Shown one piece after another: positions 34,584 through 42,623 of a stretch of 64,000 nt of DNA; within the stretch, counting starts at the first letter, position 1; each line of letters starts with the position of its first letter. A model generated the notes under the pieces. The model worked only from the letters and a program-made list of their open reading frames with translations. It searched no databases and was not told the DNA's origin. The translations under genes and the position numbers were made by a program. The stretch is from positions 84,229 through 148,228 of the forward strand of contig JBOFUX010000051.1 in NCBI GenBank assembly GCA_051652785.1, written 5' to 3'. The stretch is from JAGNZR01 sp051652785. GTDB lineage: Bacteria; Fusobacteriota; Fusobacteriia; Fusobacteriales; Fusobacteriaceae.

Positions 34584-35295
34584 GAATTTTTACACCTACT
34601 TTTTTTGATAAATCTTTAGCGGCTGATTGTTCTGCTAACTTTTTATTTTTTCCTATTCCTTTTCCATAAATTGGGTTATCAAGAGTATTTTTTCCTATTC
34701 GTACTATTATTTCAAAAATCTTTTGATGATCTGGGCCTGTTTCTTTTATTACCTCATAAATTGGAACTATTTTATATTCTTTTTGACTATATTCTTGAAG
34801 AATTGTTTTGTAATCTAATATTTCTTCATTATCATCAACATTATCTATCCAATATTTGATATGACCAAGAGCTACTTTTTTTGCTGTCATGAAATCGGAA
34901 TCTAAATATACAGCACCTAGCATAGATTCGAAGCAGTCTCCTAATATAGAACTTCTTTCTCTTCCCCCCGTCATTTCTTCCCCTTTACTTAGAAGGAGAA
35001 ACTCGCCAAAACCTAATTCTTTAGATATTCTAGCTAAAACAGGTTCACTAACAACCATAGATTTAAGTTTTGCTAATTCACCCTCAGATGAATTAGCAAA
35101 ACTTTTATATAAATACTCTGTAACTACAAGATCTAATACTGCATCACCCAATAGTTCCATTCTTTCATTATTTATATTTTTATATCTCCAATTTTCATTT
35201 CCAAAAGATCTATGAATAAAAGCCGTTTCTAAAAAAGATTTATTAGAAAAGGTATATCCTATTTTTTCTTCTAATTCTTTATAATTTTTATTCAT
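34570..35295 (-). CDS. rnc: Ribonuclease III
   Basis: 241 residues. The catalytic signature is NERMELLGDAVLDLVV, and the C-terminal double-stranded RNA-binding domain ends with GKNKKLAEQSAAKDL. It processes rRNA and long RNA hairpins; long perfect hairpins in this window (for instance at 40236-40302) would be natural substrates. Confidence 0.97.
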   Translation of the reverse strand: MNKNYKELEEKIGYTFSNKSFLETAFIHRSFGNENWRYKNINNERMELLGDAVLDLVVTEYLYKSFANSSEGELAKLKSMVVSEPVLARISKELGFGEFLLLSKGEEMTGGRERSSILGDCFESMLGAVYLDSDFMTAKKVALGHIKYWIDNVDDNEEILDYKTILQEYSQKEYKIVPIYEVIKETGPDHQKIFEIIVRIGKNTLDNPIYGKGIGKNKKLAEQSAAKDLSKKVGVKIHETL

Positions 35296-35323
35296 ATTTT
35301 CTCCTATTTTCTTCTATTTTCTT

Positions 35324-36562
35324 CTACTTTATTTTTTTCATAACTATAACAGCATTATGTCCACCAAAACCTAATGATGATGACATGGCAACATTTATAT
35401 TTTTTTCAATCATTATGTTTGGTGCATAATTTAGATCTAATGCAGGATCTGGAGTATCGTAGTTTATAGTTGGTGGTATTACATTTTCATATATTGAAAT
35501 TGCAATTATAGCTCCCTCTATTCCTCCTGCAGCTCCTAGACAATGTCCTGTTGCACCTTTAGTAGATGACACTATAAGTTCTTTCGCGTGCCCCTTAAAC
35601 ACTGTTTTTATTGCTTCTGTTTCATTTTTGTCATTTGCAGGAGTAGACGTCCCGTGTGCATTTATATAATCTACAGATTCAGGTTTTATATTGGCTTCTT
35701 CTAGCGCCATTTTTATAGCTCTAACAGCTCCTTCCCCACCTTCTGAAGGAGACGTTATATGATAAGCATCACATGATTCTCCATATCCTACTATCTCGGC
35801 ATACATTTTAGCACCTCTTTTTTTTGCTGCTTCATATTCTTCTAAAATTAATATTCCTGCACCTTCTCCCATAACAAAACCATCTCTATTTTCTGTAAAC
35901 GGTCTTGAGGCTTTTTGAGGCTCATCATTTCTAGTTGATAAAGCTTTCATATTTGCAAATCCATTTAGTGCAAAAGGGGTTATTGCAGCTTCTGTTCCTC
36001 CTGCTATCATAGCAGTTGCTCTTCCCATTTTTATAATTTCAAAAGCATCTCCAATTGAATTTGTTCCTGCAGCACAAGCTGTTACAATAGTTTTATTTAT
36101 ACCCCTAGCTCCTGTGTATATTCCTACATTTCCTGCAGCCATATTAGATATCATAGCAGGTATAGTAAAAGGAGATATTCTTTTTATCCCTTTTTCTAAC
36201 ATATTTATATGTTGTTCTTCAAAAATTTCTATTCCACCGATTCCTGAAGATACTATTACTCCAACTGAATCAGCATTTTCTGGTGTTATTTCAAATTTAG
36301 CATCCTCTAGAGCCATTTTTGAAGCTGCAATTGCAAACTGTGTATTTCTTGCTAATTTTTTTATTTCTTTTTTTTCAATTCCAAAACTAACAGGATCAAA
36401 ATCTTTTACTTCTCCAGCAATTCTAACTGGCATATCAGTGGTATCAAAAGCTTTAATATAATCAATACCTGTTTCCCCATTTTTTATCTTTGACCACGTT
36501 TCTTTTGCTGAATTTCCTAGTGAACTAACAATTCCTATTCCTGTTACAACTACTCTTTTCAA
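35324..36562 (-). CDS. fabF: Beta-ketoacyl-ACP synthase II
   Basis: 412 residues. The catalytic Cys is in VTACAAGTNSIG (about C163), with the two His in NAHGTSTPAND and GATGHCLGAAGG. It elongates acyl-ACP chains in fatty-acid synthesis. It follows acpP across a hairpin terminator, which probably lowers its level relative to ACP. Confidence 0.97.
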   Translation of the reverse strand: MKRVVVTGIGIVSSLGNSAKETWSKIKNGETGIDYIKAFDTTDMPVRIAGEVKDFDPVSFGIEKKEIKKLARNTQFAIAASKMALEDAKFEITPENADSVGVIVSSGIGGIEIFEEQHINMLEKGIKRISPFTIPAMISNMAAGNVGIYTGARGINKTIVTACAAGTNSIGDAFEIIKMGRATAMIAGGTEAAITPFALNGFANMKALSTRNDEPQKASRPFTENRDGFVMGEGAGILILEEYEAAKKRGAKMYAEIVGYGESCDAYHITSPSEGGEGAVRAIKMALEEANIKPESVDYINAHGTSTPANDKNETEAIKTVFKGHAKELIVSSTKGATGHCLGAAGGIEGAIIAISIYENVIPPTINYDTPDPALDLNYAPNIMIEKNINVAMSSSLGFGGHNAVIVMKKIK

Positions 36563-36625
36563 TATAATCCCTCCAAAATTTTACTTATAATAAATTTATT
36601 TTATATTTTTTAATAAATACAAATA

Positions 36626-36648
36626 AAGGGGTATATATTATACCCCTT
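36626..36648 (-). terminator. Hairpin between acpP and fabF
   Basis: AAGGGGTATA (36626-36635) pairs perfectly with TATACCCCTT (36639-36648) around 3 nt, 12 bases past the acpP stop, with a short T-rich tail. Because fabF has no obvious promoter of its own, partial termination is likely. Confidence 0.75.
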
Positions 36649-36659
36649 CTTTTTACCTA

Positions 36660-36884
36660 CTATTTATGTGCTGCTATATAGTCGGCAGCGTCCTTAACAG
36701 TTTTAATTTTTTCTGCATCTGCATCTGGGATGTCTACTCCGAACTCTTCTTCTAAAGCCATTATTAATTCTACTGTATCCAATGAATCTGCCCCTAAATC
36801 ATCTATGAAATTTGATTCTAAAGTAACCTGTTCAATTTCTACACCTAATTGCTCTACCACTATTTCTTTAATTTTATCTAACAT
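36660..36884 (-). CDS. acpP: Acyl carrier protein
   Basis: 74 residues, acidic. The phosphopantetheine attachment serine is in LGADSLDTVELIMALEE. It carries growing acyl chains for all enzymes of this cluster. AGGAGG is 5 nt upstream. Confidence 0.98.
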   Translation of the reverse strand: MLDKIKEIVVEQLGVEIEQVTLESNFIDDLGADSLDTVELIMALEEEFGVDIPDADAEKIKTVKDAADYIAAHK

Positions 36885-36939
36885 TTTTCCTCCTAATTTT
36901 TTATATATTTAAAATGAAAACTAATAATACAATCTAATT

Positions 36940-37854
36940 TTACATTAAATTTGATAAATCTTCAAGCTTTTCTATATTTTTTACAATTATTTCTTTGTCT
37001 ATTTTTTTTATAAGTCCCGATAATACCTTTCCAGCACCTATTTCATATATAATAGTTACTCCATTAGTTTTTAATTTTTTTATTGTATCTACCCATTTAA
37101 CTGGTCCAAAACTTTGAAAATATATTTCCTCTTTTATATCTTTTTCTTCTACTATAAACTCTGCTTTTGTATTAGTAACTAAAGGATATTTTGCTTTTTT
37201 AAAATTATAATTAGTCATCTCATTTTTTAATATTTCCCCTGCTGGTTTCATAAGGGAAGAGTGAAATGGACCTGATACAACTAATTTAATCGCTCTTTTT
37301 GCTCCATTTTCTTTTAAAATAGTACATGCAGATTCTATCCCTAGTTCGTCTCCTGCTATTACTGTTTGATTAGGTTCATTATAGTTTACAGCTTCTACAA
37401 TCCCCTCTACTTTAAGTAACAATTCATGTATTTTTTCTGATTCTATACCTATTATGGCTGCCATCCCTCCGTTTACTTTTTCAGAAATATCATTCATGGC
37501 TTTTCCTCTAGCTACAGTTAATTTCACCGTTTCATCAAAAGTTAAAAATCCTGATGACCCTATTGCTGAATACTCACCAACAGAATGTCCTGCTACATAA
37601 TCTGGCTCTATACCTCTATCTTTTACTAATTTTTCTAAAACTAAACTCATAGCAACTATCGCTGGTTGTGTATTTTTAGTTTTTTTCAATTCCTCTTCTG
37701 GTCCTTCAAACATAATGGTTTTTAAATCAAAATTTAATTTTGAAAATATTTCATCAAAATATTTTTTTGCATCTACATTATTCTCATAAAGATCTTTTCC
37801 CATTCCCACATACTGTGAGCCTTGACCAGGAAATACAAAAGCTATTTTTGACAT
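36940..37854 (-). CDS. fabD: Malonyl-CoA:ACP transacylase
   Basis: 304 residues. It begins IAFVFPGQGSQYVGMG, and the active-site serine is in VAGHSVGEYSAIGSSG; VSGPFHSSLM carries the catalytic His. It loads malonyl groups on ACP. Confidence 0.97.
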   Translation of the reverse strand: MSKIAFVFPGQGSQYVGMGKDLYENNVDAKKYFDEIFSKLNFDLKTIMFEGPEEELKKTKNTQPAIVAMSLVLEKLVKDRGIEPDYVAGHSVGEYSAIGSSGFLTFDETVKLTVARGKAMNDISEKVNGGMAAIIGIESEKIHELLLKVEGIVEAVNYNEPNQTVIAGDELGIESACTILKENGAKRAIKLVVSGPFHSSLMKPAGEILKNEMTNYNFKKAKYPLVTNTKAEFIVEEKDIKEEIYFQSFGPVKWVDTIKKLKTNGVTIIYEIGAGKVLSGLIKKIDKEIIVKNIEKLEDLSNLM

Positions 37855-37925
37855 AATTATATCTCCTTTTTAATTTATAACATCAGTTATATTTTAACAT
37901 TCTTTATTTTCTGTGTCAATCTTAA

Positions 37926-38918
37926 TTAATAAACCCATTTCATAACTAGAGCTCCATAAGTTAATCCTGCTCCAAAACCTGTTAATACTACATTATCACC
38001 TTTTTTTATTAATCCTTTTTCTAAAACTTCACCAAGAGCTAAACCTATAGAGGCTGCAGAAGTATTTCCAAGTTTATTTAAATTCATATAAAATTTTTCA
38101 ATAGGTATACCTATTTTTTTTGATGCAACATCAATTATTCTAACGTTAGCTTGATGAGGAATGACAAAACTTACATCCTCAGGAGATATTTTTGCTAGAT
38201 TAAGAGCTTCTAATGTTGCATTAGGCAGTGCTTTCACAGCAAATTTGAAAACTTCCTGCCCTTTCATACTTAGAAAATGTTCTTTATTTTTTATTCTTTC
38301 TTCTGTTATTGGATTTCTAGTTCCACCTGCTTTTATCATTAAAGCTTCCTCTAAGTCCCCGTCTGCCCCTAAATAGGTTGAAAGCACTCCATAATTTGAT
38401 TCAACTTGAGATACCACTGCTGCTGCTGCTCCGTCTCCAAATAAAATACAGGTATTTCTATCTTCCATATTTGTAATTTTAGAAAGAGTTTCAGCACCAA
38501 TCACTAGTACATTTTTATACGTGTTAGATTTTATCAGTGCATTCGCTAAGGTTAAACCATAAACAAACCCTGAACATGCAGCATTTATATCTAAAGCTCC
38601 TGCTTTTATTGCTCCCATTTTTTTCTGAATTATACACGCTGTACTCGGTATTTGAAAATCTGGAGTACAAGTTGCAACTAAAATCATATCTATATCTTCT
38701 ATTTTTATATTAGCATTTATCAATGCTTTTTCTGCAGCTTTTATGCCTAAATCTGAAGTTGCTTGCTCTAAAGAAGCAAATCTTCTTTCTTCTACACCAG
38801 TTCTTGTTCTTATCCATTCATCAGTTGTTTCTACTATTTTTTCAAAATCAAAATTTGTCATTATTTTTTCTGGAATATATGTTCCTACTCCTATTATTCC
38901 CGCATTTTTCATCATCAT
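37926..38918 (-). CDS. fabH: Beta-ketoacyl-ACP synthase III
   Basis: 330 residues. The Cys is in DINAACSGFVYGL, with His in VIPHQANVRI and Asn in LNKLGNTSAASI, the KAS III triad. It starts fatty-acid synthesis from acyl-CoA and malonyl-ACP. The first of three consecutive ATG codons fits the AAGGAG site best. Confidence 0.97.
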   Translation of the reverse strand: MMMKNAGIIGVGTYIPEKIMTNFDFEKIVETTDEWIRTRTGVEERRFASLEQATSDLGIKAAEKALINANIKIEDIDMILVATCTPDFQIPSTACIIQKKMGAIKAGALDINAACSGFVYGLTLANALIKSNTYKNVLVIGAETLSKITNMEDRNTCILFGDGAAAAVVSQVESNYGVLSTYLGADGDLEEALMIKAGGTRNPITEERIKNKEHFLSMKGQEVFKFAVKALPNATLEALNLAKISPEDVSFVIPHQANVRIIDVASKKIGIPIEKFYMNLNKLGNTSAASIGLALGEVLEKGLIKKGDNVVLTGFGAGLTYGALVMKWVY

Positions 38919-38931
38919 TTACATCTCCTTA

Positions 38932-39945
38932 TTAATCGATATCTCTATTTTCTAATTCTTTCATTTCTATTTTAACTTTTTCTACAAAATCTTCTCTAAC
39001 GAAAATAGAAGCAGCATTAATTGCATTTTTTATAGCTTTAGCATCTGAACCCCCGTGAGCTTTAACTGAAATATGGTTTAATCCTAAAAAAATTGCCCCT
39101 CCATATTCTGAAGAGTCCATTTTTTTTTTCATTTTTTTAAAGACTCCTTGTAAAAAAATTGCTCCTATCTTTGCTACAAAACTATTTCCTATTTCTTTTT
39201 TCAAAAAATCTGTTATAAATCTTACTGTTCCCTCGGTTGTTTTTAAAACAATATTTCCTGTATATCCATCAGTTACTACAACATCCACATTACCATTTAA
39301 TATTTCATGAGGTTCTACATTCCCAATAAAATTTATATGATTTTGCTTACTCATAACAGAAAAAGATTCTCTTGTTAACTCATTTCCTTTCCCTTCTTCT
39401 GACCCTATATTTAAAAGACCAACTTTAGGATTTTTAATTCCCAAAGCAATTTCTGAGTATTTGCCGCCTAATATCGCAAAATGATCTAAAAATTCAGGTC
39501 TACAATCTGAGTTAGCTCCTACATCCATTATAATTACATGCCCTTTTTTAGTTGGAAAAACTGTGGCTATTGCTGGTCTTAAAACACCTTTTATTCTTTT
39601 TAACTTTAGTTGACTAGCGGTAATTAACGCTCCTGTATTTCCTGCAGACACTGAGGCTTCTGCTTCTTCAATTTTTACAAGTTCTAAAGTTACGTTCATA
39701 GAGGCATCTTTTTTTGCTCTTACTGATGTCACAGGATCTTCGTGCATTCCAATTATTTCTCTTGCATCTTTTATTTCTATTCTTTTTTTATCATAAGTAT
39801 ATTTTTCAAGTTCTTTTTCTATTTTTTCTTTTTGTCCTACTAATATTAAATTTATATCATCAGTTTCATTTATAGCTAATATAGCACCCTTTACTGTTTC
39901 AAAAGGTGCATTATCTCCACCCATTGCATCTAAAGCAATTTTCAT
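38932..39945 (-). CDS. plsX: Phosphate acyltransferase PlsX
   Basis: 337 residues with the typical start MKIALDAMGGDNAPFETVKG and the motif SAGNTGALITAS. It converts acyl-ACP to acyl-phosphate for phospholipid synthesis. It leads the fab operon; two candidate promoters lie upstream. Confidence 0.97.
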   Translation of the reverse strand: MKIALDAMGGDNAPFETVKGAILAINETDDINLILVGQKEKIEKELEKYTYDKKRIEIKDAREIIGMHEDPVTSVRAKKDASMNVTLELVKIEEAEASVSAGNTGALITASQLKLKRIKGVLRPAIATVFPTKKGHVIIMDVGANSDCRPEFLDHFAILGGKYSEIALGIKNPKVGLLNIGSEEGKGNELTRESFSVMSKQNHINFIGNVEPHEILNGNVDVVVTDGYTGNIVLKTTEGTVRFITDFLKKEIGNSFVAKIGAIFLQGVFKKMKKKMDSSEYGGAIFLGLNHISVKAHGGSDAKAIKNAINAASIFVREDFVEKVKIEMKELENRDID

Positions 39946-39977
39946 TATTTTCCTCCTAAACTAAAACCTCTTTTTCT

Positions 39978-40006
39978 ATTTTACCATATTTAGAAGAATA
40001 TTTGAA
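39978..40006 (-). promoter_or_regulatory. Proximal promoter candidate of plsX
   Basis: TTCAAA (40001-40006) and TAAAAT (39978-39983) on the minus strand, 17-nt spacer. Confidence 0.5.
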
Positions 40007-40121
40007 TTTTTTTAACAATCTTAAAATTTTATAATTTTTATCTCATCTAAACTAAGTAAAAAAATAAAAAAGATTCAAACAGTTTACATTTATAAAATTA
40101 TTAATATACTATTTTGAACCA

Positions 40122-40150
40122 ATTATATCATAAACTTTTTTAAATAACAA
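40122..40150 (-). promoter_or_regulatory. Distal promoter candidate of plsX
   Basis: TTGTTA (40145-40150) and TATAAT (40122-40127) on the minus strand, 17-nt spacer. Downstream, TTCAAAATAGT and ACTGTTTGAA form an imperfect inverted repeat with a wide centre that might be a lipid-regulator site. Together with the rpmF hairpin this accounts for the 357-bp gap 39946-40302. Confidence 0.55.
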
Positions 40151-40235
40151 AGACCGTTTTTCTAGCTAAATTTTACAATTAATTTAAATAGATTTATTTT
40201 TAACATAATATTTAAAAAATTTTTATTTTTAAACT

Positions 40236-40302
40236 TAACTTAACTTAAAGATAAAAAAAGACTAGATTTAATCTAGTCTTTTTTTATCTTTAAGTTAAGT
40301 TA
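40236..40302 (-). terminator. Very long perfect hairpin after rpmF
   Basis: A 32-33-bp perfect inverted repeat (left arm 40236-40268, right arm 40270-40302) ends at the rpmF stop codon. Inside it is AAAAAAAGACTAGAT/ATCTAGTCTTTTTTT, outside it AACTTAACTTAAAG. It is far longer than the other terminators here. Confidence 0.75.
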
Positions 40303-40485
40303 TTACTCAGCTACAGTTTTTAAAACTTGTCTTCCATTATAATCTCCACACTCAAGACAAACTCTGTGTGATCTTTTTGGAGCTCCACATTTACCACAAG
40401 TCGATAACCCCGTTACAGTTAAAGCATGATGAGATCTTCTCATGTTTTTTTTCGCTTTCGACGTTTTTTTCTTAGGTACTGCCAT
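40303..40485 (-). CDS. rpmF: 50S ribosomal protein L32
   Basis: 60 residues, starting MAVPKKKTSKAKKNMRRSHH, with a zinc-binding pattern CGKCGAPKRSHRVCLECG. It is paired with the DUF177 gene, as in many bacteria. Confidence 0.98.
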   Translation of the reverse strand: MAVPKKKTSKAKKNMRRSHHALTVTGLSTCGKCGAPKRSHRVCLECGDYNGRQVLKTVAE

Positions 40486-40519
40486 TTCTATTACCTCCTC
40501 ATCTTTTAAAGGTTAATCT

Positions 40520-41017
40520 TTAAATTTCTAATAATTTAGCCCATCTGTGATCGATTCCATCATCAGAATACTTTTTAATATCAGAGTCATCATCACAGAA
40601 ATTTTCACACGCTGGATAAGGTTCCATGTCTAAAATTATTTGCTGCCTTATTAAATCAGCAATATCAATTTCACCATCAGTAGCTTCCTCGAAAGCTTCA
40701 TCAAGATTAACTTCATTTTCTTCTTTTAAACTCTTTAAATGTATTCTATAACTTTTAGGATCTAAAAATCTCCAATTAAATTCTCCATCAATATTTTGGG
40801 TAATTTCTTTTAGACATCTTACACATTCAACTTTAATCTTTCCAGAATAGCTTCCAGAAACAATAAATATCTCTCCAACAGCCACATCATTAATTTTATT
40901 TACATTTCCATTAACTAGTACTGTTTTTGCGTAATCAAGCCCCTCAATATCATCTAATTTAAAATTAAACTCATTAATAGTTTGACCACTAACGAAATCA
41001 TGAATTTTCAGTTTCAA
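40520..41017 (-). CDS. DUF177/YceD family protein
   Basis: 165 residues. It contains the family pattern VECVRCLKEI (two Cys) and C-terminal DLIRQQIILDMEPYPACENFCDD. The protein is linked to large-subunit rRNA accumulation in other organisms. The start is TTG with GGGAGG upstream. Its fixed place before rpmF supports the assignment. Confidence 0.9.
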   Translation of the reverse strand: MKLKIHDFVSGQTINEFNFKLDDIEGLDYAKTVLVNGNVNKINDVAVGEIFIVSGSYSGKIKVECVRCLKEITQNIDGEFNWRFLDPKSYRIHLKSLKEENEVNLDEAFEEATDGEIDIADLIRQQIILDMEPYPACENFCDDDSDIKKYSDDGIDHRWAKLLEI

Positions 41018-41048
41018 AGATAACCTCCCTTATTATATTCACTTGAAT

Positions 41049-41077
41049 ATTTTACAAAAAAAAACAAGTTTTGTCAA
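41049..41077 (-). promoter_or_regulatory. Sigma-70 promoter of DUF177-rpmF
   Basis: TTGACA (41072-41077) and TAAAAT (41049-41054) on the minus strand with 17-nt spacing, near consensus. Confidence 0.75.
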
Positions 41078-41123
41078 GAATAATTTCTTATTTCACTATA
41101 TTTTATTATATTTTTCAACAAAA

Positions 41124-42221
41124 TTATACATTAAATAAAAACTCCATTAAATCTCCATCCTTTACAACATATTCTTTTCCTTCTAATCTTAATGAACCTG
41201 CTTCTTGTGACCCCTTCCAACCTGAATATTTTATAAAATCATTAAACCCCACAACTTTTGCTCTTATAAACCCTTTTTCAAAATCAGTATGAATCTCTGC
41301 TGCTGCTTTGGGAGCTGTTGCGCCTATTTTTATAGTCCAAGCTCTTACTTCTTTCACTCCAGCTGTAAAATACGTCTGAAGACCTAATAATTTATATCCA
41401 GCTCTTATTAATCTATTGAGCCCTGCTTCGTCTACACCTAGTGCTTCTAAAAATTCATTTTTAGATTCTTCGTCATCCATTTCCTGAAGCTCTGCTTCAA
41501 CTTTTGCCGATACAATAACAACTTCTGAACCTAATTTCTCAGCATAAACTCGCACTTTTTCTACATATTCATTCCCTGTTACTAAATCATCTTCTGAAAC
41601 ATTCGCTGCAAATATCATTGGTTTCACTGTCAAAAGTTGATAAGCTTTAATTAATTCTGTCTCTTCTTTTGCAAGTTTCAGTGTTTTTAACAATTTAAGT
41701 TCCTCTAAATGCTTATAGCACATTTCTAAAACTGGCATTAGTTGCATTGATTCTTTATTTTTATTCTTAGCTAATTTAGAGTGCTTCTCTATCGCTTTAT
41801 CAATAGTGTCTAAATCAGCTAGAATTAATTCTCCATTTATAATTTCAATATCAACTATTGGATCTATTTGCCCTGCTACATGAATTATATTATCGTCATC
41901 AAAACATCTAACTACCTGACAAATAGCTGCTGTTGTTCTTATATTTGAAAGAAATTTATTTCCAAGCCCTTCACCTTTAGACGCTCCTTTTACAAGCCCT
42001 GCTATGTCAACAAATTCAACAGTTGCTGGTACTACTCTTTGAGGATTAATTATTTTTGATAGCTCGTCTATTCTCTTATCTGGCACTGTTACCATTCCCA
42101 CATTTGGTTCTATTGTACAAAAAGGATAATTAGCTGCTTCTGCTGCCCCTGCTTTTGTTATTGCATTAAAAAGTGTTGATTTCCCTACATTTGGAAGTCC
42201 AACAATTCCTATTCCAATCAT
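41124..42221 (-). CDS. ychF: Redox-regulated ATPase YchF (OBG family)
   Basis: 365 residues. The P-loop is in GIVGLPNVGKSTLFNAIT, followed by the OBG G2/G3 region NYPFCTIEPNVG and FVDIAGLVKGASKGEGLGN; the C-terminus is a TGS domain. It hydrolyses ATP and binds ribosomes. Its promoter region is next to the small-RNA array, pointing the opposite way. Confidence 0.97.
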   Translation of the reverse strand: MIGIGIVGLPNVGKSTLFNAITKAGAAEAANYPFCTIEPNVGMVTVPDKRIDELSKIINPQRVVPATVEFVDIAGLVKGASKGEGLGNKFLSNIRTTAAICQVVRCFDDDNIIHVAGQIDPIVDIEIINGELILADLDTIDKAIEKHSKLAKNKNKESMQLMPVLEMCYKHLEELKLLKTLKLAKEETELIKAYQLLTVKPMIFAANVSEDDLVTGNEYVEKVRVYAEKLGSEVVIVSAKVEAELQEMDDEESKNEFLEALGVDEAGLNRLIRAGYKLLGLQTYFTAGVKEVRAWTIKIGATAPKAAAEIHTDFEKGFIRAKVVGFNDFIKYSGWKGSQEAGSLRLEGKEYVVKDGDLMEFLFNV

Positions 42222-42256
42222 ATTATACCTCCAATTTTTCTTTTATCATTCGTATT

Positions 42257-42262
42257 ATTATA
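42257..42262 (-). promoter_or_regulatory. Probable -10 box of ychF
   Basis: TATAAT on the minus strand. The -35 position (42280-42285, GTTTAA) falls inside the ECF-type -35 box of small-RNA unit 1, so the two divergent promoters overlap. Confidence 0.45.
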
Positions 42263-42278
42263 ACATATTTTTTATATT

Positions 42279-42311
42279 TTTAAACTTTTTTCTTATCTCT
42301 CACGTCAAAAT
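42279..42311 (+). promoter_or_regulatory. ECF-type promoter of small-RNA unit 1
   Basis: TTTAAACTTT (42279-42288), 15-nt spacer, GTCAAAAT (42304-42311). It matches the sigma-operon promoter in both boxes and in spacing. Confidence 0.72.
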
Positions 42312-42317
42312 ATCATA

Positions 42318-42428
42318 AAACTTAAATAATATTTTCTCCCCTGAATTTATTATTAGTTTTTCATATTAATCCCCCCAAGATAAATATGTAGAAAAGTCTT
42401 TGGTATAAAATCCAAAGGCTTTTTTTTT
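42318..42428 (+). ncRNA. Predicted small RNA, unit 1 of a tandem triplet
   Basis: About 111 nt by prediction. Stem-loop 1 uses AATAAT/ATTATT and exposes TTCTCCCCTGA (42334-42344). Stem-loop 2 uses CATATT/AATATG and exposes CCCCCC. The Rho-independent terminator pairs GTCTTTGG with CCAAAGGC (one G-U) and ends in nine T. The loop TCTCCCCT is perfectly complementary to the ribosome site of porin gene 3 and, with G-U pairs, to those of porin genes 1 and 2. No coding potential is seen. Exact 5' end is an estimate. Confidence 0.72.
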
Positions 42429-42431
42429 ATT

Positions 42432-42464
42432 TTTAAACTTTTTTCTTATTTCTCACGTCAAAAT
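42432..42464 (+). promoter_or_regulatory. ECF-type promoter of small-RNA unit 2
   Basis: TTTAAACTTT (42432-42441), 15 nt, GTCAAAAT (42457-42464), exactly 153 bp after the promoter of unit 1. Confidence 0.72.
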
Positions 42465-42470
42465 ATCGTA

Positions 42471-42581
42471 AAACTTAAATAATATTTTCTCCCCTGAATT
42501 TATTATTGGTTTTTCATATTAATCCCCCCAAGATAAATATGAATAAAAAGCCTTTGGTGTAAAATCCAAAGGCTTTTTTTT
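42471..42581 (+). ncRNA. Predicted small RNA, unit 2 of a tandem triplet
   Basis: Nearly identical to unit 1 (about ten differences over the 153-bp repeat). Loop 1 TTCTCCCCTGA is at 42487-42497, loop 2 CCCCCC at about 42524-42529. The terminator stem is GCCTTTGG/CCAAAGGC with a T8 tail (42574-42581). The few changes avoid both C-rich loops, and the terminator stem stays paired. Confidence 0.74.
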
Positions 42582-42584
42582 ATT

Positions 42585-42617
42585 TTTAAACTTTTATATT
42601 GTTTTTTTCGTCAAAAT
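42585..42617 (+). promoter_or_regulatory. ECF-type promoter of small-RNA unit 3
   Basis: TTTAAACTTT (42585-42594), 15 nt, GTCAAAAT (42610-42617), again 153 bp on. The spacer has diverged almost completely from units 1 and 2 while boxes and spacing are intact. Confidence 0.75.
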
Positions 42618-42623
42618 AATATA

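Noticed and set aside
39966..40150. FapR- or FabT-type operator before plsX
   Set aside because: Only an imperfect, widely spaced inverted repeat is present; it does not match the operator sequences I know for those regulators.
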